Source: Asanoa hainanensis (GTDB lineage: Bacteria > Actinomycetota > Actinomycetes > Mycobacteriales > Micromonosporaceae). Taken from it: DNA of 64,000 nt. Below the pieces are notes generated by a model, which was given only the letters and a program-made list of their open reading frames with translations, searched no databases and was not told the origin of the DNA. The position numbers were made by a program, and so were the translations under genes. This document shows, piece after piece, positions 45,553 to 55,131 of this stretch; position 1 is the stretch's first letter, and each line of letters begins with the position of its first letter. The stretch lies in contig NZ_FZPH01000021.1 in NCBI RefSeq assembly GCF_900188485.1, positions 12,211 to 76,210 on the forward strand. The letters are read 5' to 3'.

Positions 45553-46548
45553 TCACTCGGCTTTCGTGGTGCGGGTCATCAGGATGGTCAGCGCCTCGCG
45601 TGGGTCGGCGCCCTCGTGGCAGACCCGTTCCACCTGCTCGGTGATCGGCATCTCCACGTTGTTCTTGCGTGCGAGGTCGCGGATCGCGAGGCAGCTCTTG
45701 ACGCCCTCGGCGGTCTGCCCGACCGCCGCCTGCGCCTGCTCCAGCGTCTCGCCCCGGCCGAGCCGCTCGCCGAACGTCCGGTTGCGCGAGAACGGCGAGT
45801 GGCAGGTGCCGACGAGGTCGCCGAGCCCGGACAGGCCCGCGAAGGTCAGCGGGTCAGCGCCGAGCGCGACGCCGAGCCGGGCCGTCTCGGCCAGGCCGCG
45901 GGTGATCAGCGTGGCCTTGATGTTGTCGCCGAGGCGCATCGCCTCGGCGATGCCGTAGGCCAGCGCGATCACGTTCTTCACGGCGCCACCGAGCTCGGCG
46001 CCGACGACGTCGTCGTTGGTGTACGGCCGCATGTAAGGCGTCGTGATCGCGTCCTGCACCAGCGTCGCGCGGCGCAGGTCGATGCCGGCCGCCACCGTCG
46101 CCGCCGGCTGCCCGCGGGCGATCTCGGGGGCCAGGTTCGGGCCGGAGACGACGACGACCCGGTCGGCCGGAACCTGGGCGGCCTCGATCACCACCTCGCT
46201 CATCCGCTTGGTGGTGCCGAGCTCGATGCCCTTCATCAGCGACACCAGCGTGGCGTCGGAGTCGAGGAACGGCCGCCAGTCGGCGAGGTTGCCGCGGAGC
46301 GTCTGCGACGGCACGGCGAGCACCACGATCTCCGCGCCGGCGATCGCCTTGCCGGCGTCGGAGGTGGCGGTCACCCGCTCCGGCAGCCGCACGTCGGGGA
46401 AGTAGTGCGGGTTGCACCCGGTCTCCCGGATGCCCGCGGCGACGACCTCCCGGCGCGACCAGATGGTCACGTCGCGGCCGGCGTCGCCGAGCACCTTGGC
46501 GAACGCGGTGCCCCACGACCCGGCACCGAGGACGGCGACGTGACTCAT
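45553..46548 (-). CDS. gpsA: Glycerol-3-phosphate dehydrogenase (NAD(P)+)
   Basis: Makes sn-glycerol-3-phosphate from dihydroxyacetone phosphate for phospholipids. 331 aa with the nucleotide-binding [10 protein letters not shown] (8-17), [23 protein letters not shown] with the catalytic Lys, and the substrate-binding [20 protein letters not shown]. It overlaps the plsC-type gene by 4 bp (ATGA) and precedes the PLP enzyme. Confidence 0.95.
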   Translation of the reverse strand: MSHVAVLGAGSWGTAFAKVLGDAGRDVTIWSRREVVAAGIRETGCNPHYFPDVRLPERVTATSDAGKAIAGAEIVVLAVPSQTLRGNLADWRPFLDSDATLVSLMKGIELGTTKRMSEVVIEAAQVPADRVVVVSGPNLAPEIARGQPAATVAAGIDLRRATLVQDAITTPYMRPYTNDDVVGAELGGAVKNVIALAYGIAEAMRLGDNIKATLITRGLAETARLGVALGADPLTFAGLSGLGDLVGTCHSPFSRNRTFGERLGRGETLEQAQAAVGQTAEGVKSCLAIRDLARKNNVEMPITEQVERVCHEGADPREALTILMTRTTKAE

Positions 46549-47312
46549 GCGGGGTCACCACCCGTCGGCGCGTCGGTGGTCGCGTCCTGCGTCGCGGTGC
46601 GCGCGGCCGGCTTGCGCGGCGGCGACCACAGCGGCGGCGGGTCGGTCACGCCGCGCAGGTCGGCCAGCATGTCGCGGAGGTGCAGCATGATCGCCTCGGT
46701 CATCGCGTCGAGGGTGTGCCGGGTGGGTGCCGCGCCCGCCCACTTGCTCAGGTCGATGGGCGCGCCGGCGTTGACCCGCACCGGGATCCGGGCCTTCAGG
46801 CCGACCTTGCCCGTACGCGGGTCGAACATCGCCTGCGGGCCGTCCATCACGACGGGGATCACCGGTGCGCCGGTGATCAGGGCCAGCCGGGCGGCGCCGG
46901 TCTTGCCCTTCATCGGCCAGAGGTCCGGCTCCTTGGTGGTGGTGCCCTCGGGGTAGATGATGACGCTGCTGCCGTCCTTGACGGCCGTGACCAGCGTGTC
47001 CAGCGAGCGGGCCGCGTCGACCGAGCCGCGCTCGACCGGGATCTGCTGGCAGCGGCTGATGATGTAGCCGACCACCGGCACCCGGAACACGCTGGCCTTG
47101 GCCAGGAAGCTCGGCCACCGGCCGGCGTCGTAGACGTAGTGCCCGATGACCACCGGGTCCGCGTGCGACAGGTGGTTGGCCACGATGATCGCGCCGCCGG
47201 TGGTCGGGATGTGCTCCATCCCGGTCCAGGTGCGCTTGGTCCAACCGGTCAGCACCGGCTTGACCAGGGCGACCACGAACCGTCGCCAGAACCCGAGCCT
47301 CCGCCGTGCCAC
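46545..47312 (-). CDS. plsC: 1-acyl-sn-glycerol-3-phosphate acyltransferase
   Basis: A membrane-associated acyltransferase producing phosphatidic acid. 255 aa with block I NHLSHADP, block [14 protein letters not shown] and block [15 protein letters not shown]. The C-terminal 30 residues are Pro/Ala/Thr-rich. The GTG start at 47312 has GGAGG 5 bp upstream. With gpsA downstream it forms a two-step glycerolipid unit. Paralogues exist in most actinomycetes, so the symbol is by family. Confidence 0.93.
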   Translation of the reverse strand: MARRRLGFWRRFVVALVKPVLTGWTKRTWTGMEHIPTTGGAIIVANHLSHADPVVIGHYVYDAGRWPSFLAKASVFRVPVVGYIISRCQQIPVERGSVDAARSLDTLVTAVKDGSSVIIYPEGTTTKEPDLWPMKGKTGAARLALITGAPVIPVVMDGPQAMFDPRTGKVGLKARIPVRVNAGAPIDLSKWAGAAPTRHTLDAMTEAIMLHLRDMLADLRGVTDPPPLWSPPRKPAARTATQDATTDAPTGGDPA

Positions 47313-47419
47313 CCTGCCTCCTCGCCACCGCCGACCGCGCCCGTCCGCGCGACCCGCAGCGAAATCATGCCTGCTCCGGGGCGCGGAGGGCCAGCCAGGG
47401 AGCCTGGCACGATAAGCGG

Positions 47420-48232
47420 GTGCGTGGGGACTGGGCGGTGGTGCTGGCGGTCAAGCCGCCCGCCGCGGGCAAGAGCCGCCTACGCGGCGCGCTGCCCGGG
47501 GTGCCCCACGAGGCCCTCGCGCTGGCCCTCGCCCTGGACACCGCGACGGCGGCGCTGGCCTGCGCGGACGTGGCCGAGGTGGTGGCCGTCACCGGCGACG
47601 CGGGCGCCGCGGCCGCGCTGGCCGCGCTCGGCGTTCGCACGGTGCCCGAGCCGGCCGGCGGCGGGCTCAACCCGGCCTTCACGCGGGGCGCGGCGGCGGC
47701 GACCGGCCGTCCGGTGGCCGCGCTGCAGGCCGACGTCCCCGCGCTGGACCACCACGAGCTCACCGCGGCCCTCAACGAAACGGGCGCCCGCCGAAGCTAT
47801 GCGGCTGACGCCCCCGGCACCGGCACCGTGCTGCTGACCGCCCCGCTGGGCGTACCCCTGGATCCGCGTTTCGGTCCCGGGTCCGCCAAAGCGCACGCGG
47901 CCTCCGGCGCCGTGCCCCTCGACGGGCGGTGGCCCACCCTGCGCCGTGATGTGGACACGGCGGCCGATCTCGCCGCGGCCGCCGCGCTCGGGCTGGGACC
48001 GCACACCGCGCGCCTCGTGGGCTACGGTGCTGGCATGCAGGGCACCGTCGCCACGTACGACCCCGACAGCCGCTCCGGCACGGTGCTGCTCGACGACGGC
48101 AGCGAGCTCAGCTACCCGGCGGCCGCGTTCGACGCCTCGGGGCTGCGCCTGCTCCGCCTGGGCCAGCGCGTGCGCATCGAACAGGACCCGTCGGGAGTGG
48201 TGACCCGCCTCACCATCCCCACGATGCCCTGA
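47420..48232 (+). CDS. cofC: F420 guanylyltransferase CofC/FbiD fused to a cold-shock-like domain
   Basis: A 270-aa protein. Residues 1-205 form a small nucleotidyltransferase of coenzyme F420 synthesis (phosphoenolpyruvate or phospholactate guanylyltransferase): VVLAVKPPAAGKSRLRG, LALALALDTA, GGLNPAFTRGAA, ALQADVPALD and LRRDVDTAADL. From residue 206 a 65-aa domain starts GTVATYDPDSRSGTVLLDDGSEL, resembling a cold-shock/S1-like barrel. The frame is continuous and no ribosome site precedes the internal ATG at 48035, so a fusion is likely. Neighbours gpsA, plsC and ppk match the mycobacterial fbiD context. Confidence 0.86.
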   Translation: MRGDWAVVLAVKPPAAGKSRLRGALPGVPHEALALALALDTATAALACADVAEVVAVTGDAGAAAALAALGVRTVPEPAGGGLNPAFTRGAAAATGRPVAALQADVPALDHHELTAALNETGARRSYAADAPGTGTVLLTAPLGVPLDPRFGPGSAKAHAASGAVPLDGRWPTLRRDVDTAADLAAAAALGLGPHTARLVGYGAGMQGTVATYDPDSRSGTVLLDDGSELSYPAAAFDASGLRLLRLGQRVRIEQDPSGVVTRLTIPTMP

Positions 48233-48292
48233 GCCGCCACCAGTCGACTGAAGTGCATTTCACGTTCAGCTCGATCAGGTAATGATGATGGG

Positions 48293-50632
48293 GTGACCCA
48301 GACACCTCCCGGCCGACGCATGCCACGACCGCGGGGAACCGACGGGCGGTTCCTCCCCCTCGACGCGTCGAGTGAACATGCCGCCCTGGTGTCCGTCACG
48401 GGTCTGCCGACGGCCGGCCCGACCGAGACCCGCAGCGCGCCCGCACCGCACGGCCGCGGCGCACCACGCGCGGGGCACGGACCGGCGCCGGAGAACCCGG
48501 CCCCGCCGACCGCCAACGACCACGTCGACGGGCCGCCGCCGGACGACGTGCCGCCGCTCGGCTCGGACCCGTTGCCCGAGGACCGCTTTCTCAACCGCGA
48601 GCTGTCCTGGCTGGACTTCAACGCCCGGGTGCTGGCCCTCGCCGAGGACCCGTCGACGCCGCTGCTGGAGCGGGCCAAGTTCCTCGCCATCTTCGCCAGC
48701 AACCTCGACGAGTTCTACATGGTGCGGGTCGCCGGCCTCAAGCGTCGCCTCCAGGCCGGGCTGCCCGTCCGCGGCGGCGACCAGATGCCGTTGCGCACCC
48801 AGCTCGAGTTCGTCGCCGAGAAGACCGCCGACCTGGTCGCGCGCCAGGCGGCCTGCTTCGTCGACGAGGTGCTGCCCAAGCTCAGCGCCGAGGGCATCGA
48901 GCTGCTCCAGTGGGACGACCTCGCCGCGGAAGAGCGCGAGCAGATGCGCACCTACTTCCGCGACCACGTGTTCCCGGTGCTGACCCCGCTCGCCGTCGAC
49001 CCGGCGCACCCGTTCCCGTACATCTCGAACCGGTCGCTCAGCCTCGCCGTCTCGGTGAAGGACCCCGACGGTGGGCAGGTGCTGTTCGCCCGGGTCAAGG
49101 TGCCCAACAACGTGCCGAGGTTCGTCCGGATCGGGCGCACCAACCGGTTCCTGCCTGTCGAGGAGCTCATCTCCACCCACCTGAGCCAGCTCTTCTCCGG
49201 CATGCAGGTCGTCGAGTGCCACCTGTTCCGGGTGACCCGCAACGCCGACGTCGAGGTCGACGAGGACCGCGACGAAGACCTGCTCCAGGCCCTGGAGCGG
49301 GAGCTGGCCCGGCGCCGGTTCGGTCCCCCGGTGCGGCTCGAGGTGGCCGCGTCGATCTCCGACCACGTGCTCGACCTGCTGGTCCGCGAGCTCGACATGG
49401 AGGCCAGCGACGTCCTGCGGGTACGCGGCCTGCTCGACCTCTCGTCGCTCTGGCAGATCTACGGCGACGTCGACCGGCCCGACCTCAAGGACCGGCCGTT
49501 CGTGCCGGCCACCCACCCGCGGTTGGTCGAGGGCGAGGTGCCGCGCAGCGTGTTCTCCGTGCTGCGCGACGGCGACGTCCTGGTGCACCACCCGTACCAC
49601 TCGTTCTCGACCAGCGTGCAGCGGTTCATCGAGCAGGCCGCGGCCGACCCGAACGTGCTGGCCATCAAGCAGACGCTCTACCGCACCAGCGGCGACTCCC
49701 CGATCGTCGACGCGCTGATCGACGCCGCGACCGCCGGCAAGCAGGTGGTGGTGCTGGTCGAGGTCAAGGCGCGGTTCGACGAGGTGGCCAACATCGGCTG
49801 GGCCCGGATGCTGGAGCGCGCCGGCTGCCACGTGGTCTACGGGCTGGTCGGGCTCAAGACCCACTGCAAGACGGCCCTGGTCGTGCGCCAGGAGGGCAAC
49901 CAGATCCGCCGCTACTGCCACATCGGCACCGGCAACTACCACCCCAAGACAGCCAGGTTGTACGAGGACTTCGGCATGCTGACGGCCGACCCGGAGGTCG
50001 GCGCCGACCTGACGGACCTGTTCAACGTGCTGACCGGCTACAGCCGACAGACCGCGTACCGCCGGTTGCTGGTGGCTCCGCACGGCATCCGCAGCGGCCT
50101 GATCGAGCGGATCGACCGCGAGGTCGACAAGGTCCGCCTCGGCGGCCAGGGCCTGGTCCAGATGAAGGCCAACGGCCTCGTCGACGAGGAGATCGTGGAC
50201 GCGCTCTACCGGGCGTCCCAGGCCGGCGTGCACGTCGACCTGGTCATCCGGGGCATGTGCACGCTGCGGCCGGGCGTGCCCGGGCTCTCCGACAACATCC
50301 GGGTGCACTCGATCCTGGGCCGGTTCCTCGAGCACTCCCGGGTCTTCCGGTTCGGCGTCGACGCGAACGACCCCGAGACCGAGTTCTGGATCGGCTCCGC
50401 CGACATGATGCACCGCAACCTCGACCGCCGGGTCGAGGCGCTGGTGCTGGTCACCGACCAGGTCGCGCGGGCCGAGCTCGACAGCGTGCTGCAGGCGTCG
50501 ATGAGCGACGACACCGACACGTTCGTGTTGCACGGCGACGGCAGCTGGACCCGACGCACTTCCACTTTGGACAAGCCGCTGGAGCACGTGCAGGACCGGT
50601 TGCTGCGCCGTATCGTCGGCACGGCAAGCTGA
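48293..50632 (+). CDS. ppk: Polyphosphate kinase 1
   Basis: Reversibly polymerises ATP gamma-phosphate into inorganic polyphosphate. 779 aa: the first 95 are a poorly conserved Pro/Arg/Gly-rich extension, then the N domain ([17 protein letters not shown]), the head domain, and two phospholipase D-like catalytic domains with the active-site His in [19 protein letters not shown] and the second in [14 protein letters not shown]. The GTG at 48293 is supported only by the reading frame; a later start within the extension cannot be excluded. The CYTH-CHAD gene starts 13 bp after. Confidence 0.95.
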   Translation: MTQTPPGRRMPRPRGTDGRFLPLDASSEHAALVSVTGLPTAGPTETRSAPAPHGRGAPRAGHGPAPENPAPPTANDHVDGPPPDDVPPLGSDPLPEDRFLNRELSWLDFNARVLALAEDPSTPLLERAKFLAIFASNLDEFYMVRVAGLKRRLQAGLPVRGGDQMPLRTQLEFVAEKTADLVARQAACFVDEVLPKLSAEGIELLQWDDLAAEEREQMRTYFRDHVFPVLTPLAVDPAHPFPYISNRSLSLAVSVKDPDGGQVLFARVKVPNNVPRFVRIGRTNRFLPVEELISTHLSQLFSGMQVVECHLFRVTRNADVEVDEDRDEDLLQALERELARRRFGPPVRLEVAASISDHVLDLLVRELDMEASDVLRVRGLLDLSSLWQIYGDVDRPDLKDRPFVPATHPRLVEGEVPRSVFSVLRDGDVLVHHPYHSFSTSVQRFIEQAAADPNVLAIKQTLYRTSGDSPIVDALIDAATAGKQVVVLVEVKARFDEVANIGWARMLERAGCHVVYGLVGLKTHCKTALVVRQEGNQIRRYCHIGTGNYHPKTARLYEDFGMLTADPEVGADLTDLFNVLTGYSRQTAYRRLLVAPHGIRSGLIERIDREVDKVRLGGQGLVQMKANGLVDEEIVDALYRASQAGVHVDLVIRGMCTLRPGVPGLSDNIRVHSILGRFLEHSRVFRFGVDANDPETEFWIGSADMMHRNLDRRVEALVLVTDQVARAELDSVLQASMSDDTDTFVLHGDGSWTRRTSTLDKPLEHVQDRLLRRIVGTAS

Positions 50633-50645
50633 TTAGGCTAGGTCG

Positions 50646-52175
50646 ATGATCGAAGAGGAGCGCAAGTTCGCCGCCGACGACGCCTTCCAGCTGCCCGATC
50701 TGATCGACCGCCTCCCCGCTGGCGGCACCGTGGTCTCGGCCCCGCCGGCCACGCTGACCGCGACCTACTACGACACCCCTGACCTGCGGCTGGCCCGCGC
50801 CGGCGTTTCGCTGCGCCACCGCAAGGGTGACAGCGCGCCCTGGACCGTGAAGCTGCCGGCGGCCGTGCCCGGGCTGCGCCACGAGGTCTCCCGCAAGGGC
50901 CGGGCCGGCAACCCGCCGGCCGAGTTGCTGGCGCTGGTCACCGCCTGGTCGCGCGGCGAGGCGCTGGCTCCAGCCGCGAAGATCCAGACCGTCCGGCACG
51001 CGTACGACCTGACCGACGCCGAGGGCACCGTGCTGGCGGAGGTGGCCGACGACGCGGTCACCGTGTTCGACGGCAAGGCCGTGCGGATGGCGTTCCGCGA
51101 GATCGAGGTGGAGCGCAAGGCCGGCGAGCGCGGGCTGCTCGAGGCCGTCGCGGGCGCGCTGACCGGGGCCGGCGCGACGGAGGGCGAGTTCACGCCCAAA
51201 CACGTGCGGGCCCTGGGCGCGGCGGCCGCGTTGCCGCCCGACCTGACTCCGCCGGGCGACCTGCCCGACCAGCCGTCCGCCGCCGACGTGGTGGTCGCCG
51301 CGGTGCGCTCCGGCGTCGGCCGGATCCTCGCGCACGACCCGCTGGTGCGTCTGGGCCAGCCGCTCGACGACGGCGACACCGCGGTGCACCAGATGCGCGT
51401 CGGTTGTCGCCGGCTGCGCAGCGACCTGCGTACCTTCGCCGCTCTGCTGGACCGCGAGTGGGTCGGCCGGATCCGCGACGAGCTCCGCTGGATCGCCGGC
51501 GTGCTCGGCGAGGCACGCGACGCCGAGGTGCTCCGCGAGCGCCTCCAGCACACCGCGAACGCCGACCCGCTCTGCCCGGTCGACCCGGCCGCCGTCGCCC
51601 GGCTCGACGAGGCGCTCGACGCGCGGCAGCGGCAGGCGCTGGCCAACGTCGACGAGGCACTGCGCAGCCCCCGCTACCACGCGCTGCTCGACCTGCTCGT
51701 CGACGCGGCCCGCGAGCCTCAGGTCTCGTCCACCGCGGCCCAGCCGGCGCTGCGGCTGCTGCCTCGCATGGTGGCCAAGCCCTGGCGGCGGCTGGCCTAC
51801 GGCGCCAAGGGCGTCGACGGCGCCGCCGACCTCGACCCGCTGGCCGCCGACGAGCGCTGGCACGCGGTGCGGATCAACGGCAAGCGGGCCCGGTACGCCG
51901 TGGACGCGGTCTCGTCCGTGATCGGTGGCCCGGCCGCGAAGCTGGCCAAGGCGCTCGGCAAGGTGCAGAACCTGCTGGGCGAGCACCAGGACGCCGCGGT
52001 CGCGGCCGACACCTGGGTCGCGCTGGCCGCCGAGACACCCGGTGACACCGATCTCGCGGTCGTCGCCGGCCGCCTCTACGAGCGCGAGCGGGCGTCGATC
52101 CGCGCCGTCCGCGCCGCGTTCCCCGAGGCGTGGGCGGTCGCCGCCGAGCCGACAAGGACGCGATGGTTGCCCTGA
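50646..52175 (+). CDS. CYTH-CHAD domain protein
   Basis: A 509-aa two-domain protein. The N-terminal CYTH domain (about 1-195) shows the triphosphate-tunnel signature IEEERKF and YYDTPDLRLARAGVSLRHR, with WTVKLP and the EIEVERK strand; these enzymes hydrolyse triphosphates. The C-terminal CHAD domain (about 215-505) has conserved basic/His helices such as AVHQMRVGCRRLRSDLRTF and RINGKRARYAVDAV, a known polyphosphate-binding fold. Directly downstream of ppk and overlapping the NUDIX gene by 13 bp, it probably acts in polyphosphate metabolism or targeting. Confidence 0.92.
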   Translation: MIEEERKFAADDAFQLPDLIDRLPAGGTVVSAPPATLTATYYDTPDLRLARAGVSLRHRKGDSAPWTVKLPAAVPGLRHEVSRKGRAGNPPAELLALVTAWSRGEALAPAAKIQTVRHAYDLTDAEGTVLAEVADDAVTVFDGKAVRMAFREIEVERKAGERGLLEAVAGALTGAGATEGEFTPKHVRALGAAAALPPDLTPPGDLPDQPSAADVVVAAVRSGVGRILAHDPLVRLGQPLDDGDTAVHQMRVGCRRLRSDLRTFAALLDREWVGRIRDELRWIAGVLGEARDAEVLRERLQHTANADPLCPVDPAAVARLDEALDARQRQALANVDEALRSPRYHALLDLLVDAAREPQVSSTAAQPALRLLPRMVAKPWRRLAYGAKGVDGAADLDPLAADERWHAVRINGKRARYAVDAVSSVIGGPAAKLAKALGKVQNLLGEHQDAAVAADTWVALAAETPGDTDLAVVAGRLYERERASIRAVRAAFPEAWAVAAEPTRTRWLP

Positions 52176-53047
52176 TCCGCGCCGCCGGCGGCGTGGTGTG
52201 GCGGCCGGCCGGGCGGGGCGTGGAGATCTGTCTCGTGCATCGCGAGCGGTACGACGACTGGTCGCTGCCCAAGGGCAAGCTGGAGCCCGGCGAGCATCCG
52301 CTGGCCGCCGCGGTGCGCGAGGTGGCCGAGGAGACGGGCGTGCACGCCGTGCCGCAGGTGCGCCTCCCGGGCGTGCGCTACACGGTGCGCGAGGGCTTCC
52401 CGAAGACGGTCGACTACTGGTCGATGCGCTACGCGACCGAGGAACCCGCCCTGGTCGAGGACTCCGACGAGGTCAACGAGACCCGTTGGCTGTCCGTGGA
52501 CGACGCGCTCGCGCTGCTCACCTACTCCCACGACACCAAGGTGGTCCGGGACTTCGCCGCGCTGCCACCGGTCACCACCGTCTGCGGGCTGGTGCGGCAC
52601 GCCCACGCCGGCAAGCGGAGCACCTGGTCCGGCCCGGACTCCGCCCGGCCGCTCGACAAGCCCGGCCGGGACCGGGCGGCCGAGCTGGCGCCGCTGCTGG
52701 CCCTGGTGCGCCCGGCCCGCCTGGTGTCGGCGACTCCGCTGCGGTGCGTGCAGACCCTCGAACCGCTGGCCGGCCTGGTCGACCTGCCGGTCGTGGCGGA
52801 CTCCGCGCTCGACGAGCCAAAACCGGGCCAGGACCCGGACGAGAAGGCCCTCTCCACCGCCGGCCGGCTGGCCGAGCTCGCCGCCGAGGGCGCCGACTTC
52901 GTCGCCTGCAGCCAGGGCAAGGTGATGCCGGGCGCGCTGGCCCACCTGGTGGGCACTAGCAAGTCCGACGACCACCACACCCCCAAGGGCGGCGGCTGGC
53001 TCGTCGCCTTCACCGCCGAAGGCGCTCTCGCCGCCGACCGCCTGTGA
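52163..53047 (+). CDS. NUDIX hydrolase-histidine phosphatase fusion (MutT1-like)
   Basis: A 294-aa protein. The NUDIX domain (about 1-140) has an exact Nudix box GKLEPGEHPLAAAVREVAEETG. The C-terminal domain (about 150-290) begins LVRHAHAGKRSTW, the RHG-type phosphatase motif. Mycobacterial MutT1, also beside ppk, has this layout and removes 8-oxo-GTP/dGTP and diadenosine polyphosphates. The ATG at 52163 has AAGGA 5 bp upstream. Last gene of the ppk cluster. Confidence 0.92.
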   Translation: MVALIRAAGGVVWRPAGRGVEICLVHRERYDDWSLPKGKLEPGEHPLAAAVREVAEETGVHAVPQVRLPGVRYTVREGFPKTVDYWSMRYATEEPALVEDSDEVNETRWLSVDDALALLTYSHDTKVVRDFAALPPVTTVCGLVRHAHAGKRSTWSGPDSARPLDKPGRDRAAELAPLLALVRPARLVSATPLRCVQTLEPLAGLVDLPVVADSALDEPKPGQDPDEKALSTAGRLAELAAEGADFVACSQGKVMPGALAHLVGTSKSDDHHTPKGGGWLVAFTAEGALAADRL

Positions 53048-53064
53048 GGGTTGCCTGGACCACC

Positions 53065-53089
53065 CCGGAGCGCCCTGATCGCGCTCTGG
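53065..53089. terminator. Hairpin between converging genes
   Basis: CCGGAGCGC and GCGCTCTGG form a 9-bp stem with one G-T pair and a 7-nt loop, 17 bp after the NUDIX stop and 27 bp before the converging EEP stop. Likely bidirectional. Confidence 0.6.
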
Positions 53090-53116
53090 TTGATCTGAGC
53101 GGGCGCGCCGGCGGTC

Positions 53117-55012
53117 TCAGGGAAGCTGGAGGGTGGCCGCCACGGGAAGGTGGTCGGACGCCTCGGTCCGGGGCGCGACGACCTCGGTCACGCTGATTCC
53201 CGGTGACACCAACAGGTGGTCGATCTGCTCCCGGGGCGCGTCGGCCGGCGACGTGAGCAGCGGGCGGTGGGCGGCGAACCCGTCGACCAGCCCGGCCTCG
53301 GTGAAAGCGGCGAACGCCGCGTCGCCCGGCTGCGTGTTGAGGTCGCCGCCGACGACCAGTGGGCGGCCGGCGGCGAGGCCGCGCGCGAAGGCCGCGACCT
53401 CGCGCGCCTGACTCACGGGTCCGCCGTCCGGCGGCGGTTGCAGGTGGGTGGAGACGACCGCGACCTCCGTGCCGCCCACGTCGAGCACGACGCCGAGCGC
53501 CTGGGCGCCGGTGGGCGCGCCGACCGCCCGCAACCGGCTGGTCGCGGTCCGCCGCACCGGAAGCCGGGTCAGCACGGCGTCGCCCCAGACCGCGTCGGCG
53601 GCGGGCGCGAAGCGGAACGGCAGGTCGAGCCGTTCGGCGAGCAGTGCGAGCGTGTCGTGGCCGCCGTTGAGCAGCCAGGCGCGGTCGACCTCGCTGAGCA
53701 ACACCACGTCCGGGCGCTGCTCCTCGATCGCGGCGGTCAGCCCGGCCAGGTCGAACCGGCCGTCGAGGCCGAAGCCCATCCGGATGTTGTAGGCCACCAC
53801 CCGGATCGCGCCGGGCGTGGCCGGGCCGGCCGCGCTTCCCGCGCCGGCGGGCATCAGCAACGCGGCCAACAGGGTCACCGCCATGGCCACGGGAACGGCG
53901 GTCCAGGGCCAGGAACGGTGCACGACCACGCGGGGGTACGGCGGTCGGGCGGCGACAACCGCGACGACGACCGCGACCGCGGGTGGCACCCACTCGTTGG
54001 GGTAGCCGATGTCATATGAGGCGTAGTACAGCACCGCCGCCACGGCGAACACGGTCAGGCCACCGACCGCCGCGAAGCCGCGCCGGCGCGAGCCCGTCGC
54101 CGGATCGGGGTCTTCGGTGCGACAACCGGTGGCGCACAGCGACAGGCCGAGGCCCAGTGCGGTAGCCGGGATCGCCACGAGCAGACCGGATCCCCAGGAC
54201 AGCCCGAACGTGGCCGTGCCGACTCCGAGCGTGACCACTGCCGCGACCGCGACCGCGCGGGACGGCCGCGGCAGCGACGCGCCCGCCGCCAACAGGCCGA
54301 CCGACAGCGCCAGCAGCGCCGCGACCGCGACGGCCGAATCCGGGCCGGGACCGGCGATTCCCTTTTCCGCGCCGAGTGCGTAGGAGACGGCGGTGCCGGC
54401 GAGGGCCGGTGAGCCCGCGACCATCGTCCACAACAGCAGGACGGGCCCGACCACGAACCACGCCGCGGGGCCCGGCACGGATCCGGTTGTGTGGTTGGTC
54501 AATGCGGGCAGCAGCGCGCCGAATGCCAGGCACAGCAGGGCTGTCACCGACCATCCGAGCGCTCCGCCGCGCCACGTCAGGTCGAACGTGCCGACGGCGG
54601 CGTGCGTTGCCGTGCCCGCCGCGAGGCCGAGAACGAGGCCGGGCACGGGTTGCGCGCCGCCGACCGCGAGCGCGGCGAGCCAGGCGAGACCGGCCAACAG
54701 ACCGGCGCTGGCGAGATAGAGCTGTGGTTGCCCGCCGTCGGTGGCGAGCAGACCGAGGCGGCAGGCGGCGAGCGCGATGCCCGCCACGAACGCCACCCGG
54801 CGGGGCCCCGACGGGCGCAGCAACGGCACGACCGCGAACGCGGCGGCGAACCACAGCAGCGCGAAGCCACCCATCAGCTCGGCCGGCGTCGAGGCCGCCT
54901 GGCCGAAGATGGTGATGATTGACGGAAGCCAGACGCGGAGCACGTCCGTCAGCAGGATCACACCGAGGGCGATCCCGACGGCGACAACAAGAGGGCGGCG
55001 CACCCGAGACAT
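53117..55012 (-). CDS. Membrane protein with C-terminal endonuclease/exonuclease/phosphatase domain
   Basis: A 631-aa protein. Residues about 8-385 contain 10-12 hydrophobic spans; the C-terminal 250 residues are an EEP (exonuclease-endonuclease-phosphatase) domain: IRVVAYNIRMGFG, PDVVLLSEVDR, VVSTHLQPP, VGGDLNTQPGD, QIDHLLVSPG and SDHLPVAATL. The catalytic metal and His-Asp residues appear intact. Members of the superfamily cut DNA or hydrolyse phospholipid or inositol phosphates; the membrane context favours a lipid or cell-envelope substrate, but this is inference. Confidence 0.86.
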   Translation of the reverse strand: MSRVRRPLVVAVGIALGVILLTDVLRVWLPSIITIFGQAASTPAELMGGFALLWFAAAFAVVPLLRPSGPRRVAFVAGIALAACRLGLLATDGGQPQLYLASAGLLAGLAWLAALAVGGAQPVPGLVLGLAAGTATHAAVGTFDLTWRGGALGWSVTALLCLAFGALLPALTNHTTGSVPGPAAWFVVGPVLLLWTMVAGSPALAGTAVSYALGAEKGIAGPGPDSAVAVAALLALSVGLLAAGASLPRPSRAVAVAAVVTLGVGTATFGLSWGSGLLVAIPATALGLGLSLCATGCRTEDPDPATGSRRRGFAAVGGLTVFAVAAVLYYASYDIGYPNEWVPPAVAVVVAVVAARPPYPRVVVHRSWPWTAVPVAMAVTLLAALLMPAGAGSAAGPATPGAIRVVAYNIRMGFGLDGRFDLAGLTAAIEEQRPDVVLLSEVDRAWLLNGGHDTLALLAERLDLPFRFAPAADAVWGDAVLTRLPVRRTATSRLRAVGAPTGAQALGVVLDVGGTEVAVVSTHLQPPPDGGPVSQAREVAAFARGLAAGRPLVVGGDLNTQPGDAAFAAFTEAGLVDGFAAHRPLLTSPADAPREQIDHLLVSPGISVTEVVAPRTEASDHLPVAATLQLP

Positions 55013-55089
55013 TCTCGCCAGCGCGACCGACCCGCGTCTATGGCCTGGCGGTCACCCGTCCACAGCGGACGGGCCCGGACAGACCAAGA

Positions 55090-55112
55090 CGCCCACCGAG
55101 CTCCGGTGGGCG
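55090..55112 (-). terminator. Terminator after hup
   Basis: CGCCCACCG and CGGTGGGCG with a 5-nt loop lie 20 bp past the hup stop on the minus strand, separating hup from the EEP gene. Confidence 0.75.
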
Positions 55113-55131
55113 CCTTCGTCGTCTCGTCTGG

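Noticed and set aside
48035-48232. Separate small cold-shock-like gene
   Set aside because: No ribosome site before the ATG, and the CofC frame runs into it without a stop, so it is treated as a fused domain.
48251-48292. PHO box upstream of ppk
   Set aside because: A single GTTCA pentamer is present at 48264-48268 but no second copy at 11-bp spacing, so PhoP control cannot be supported.
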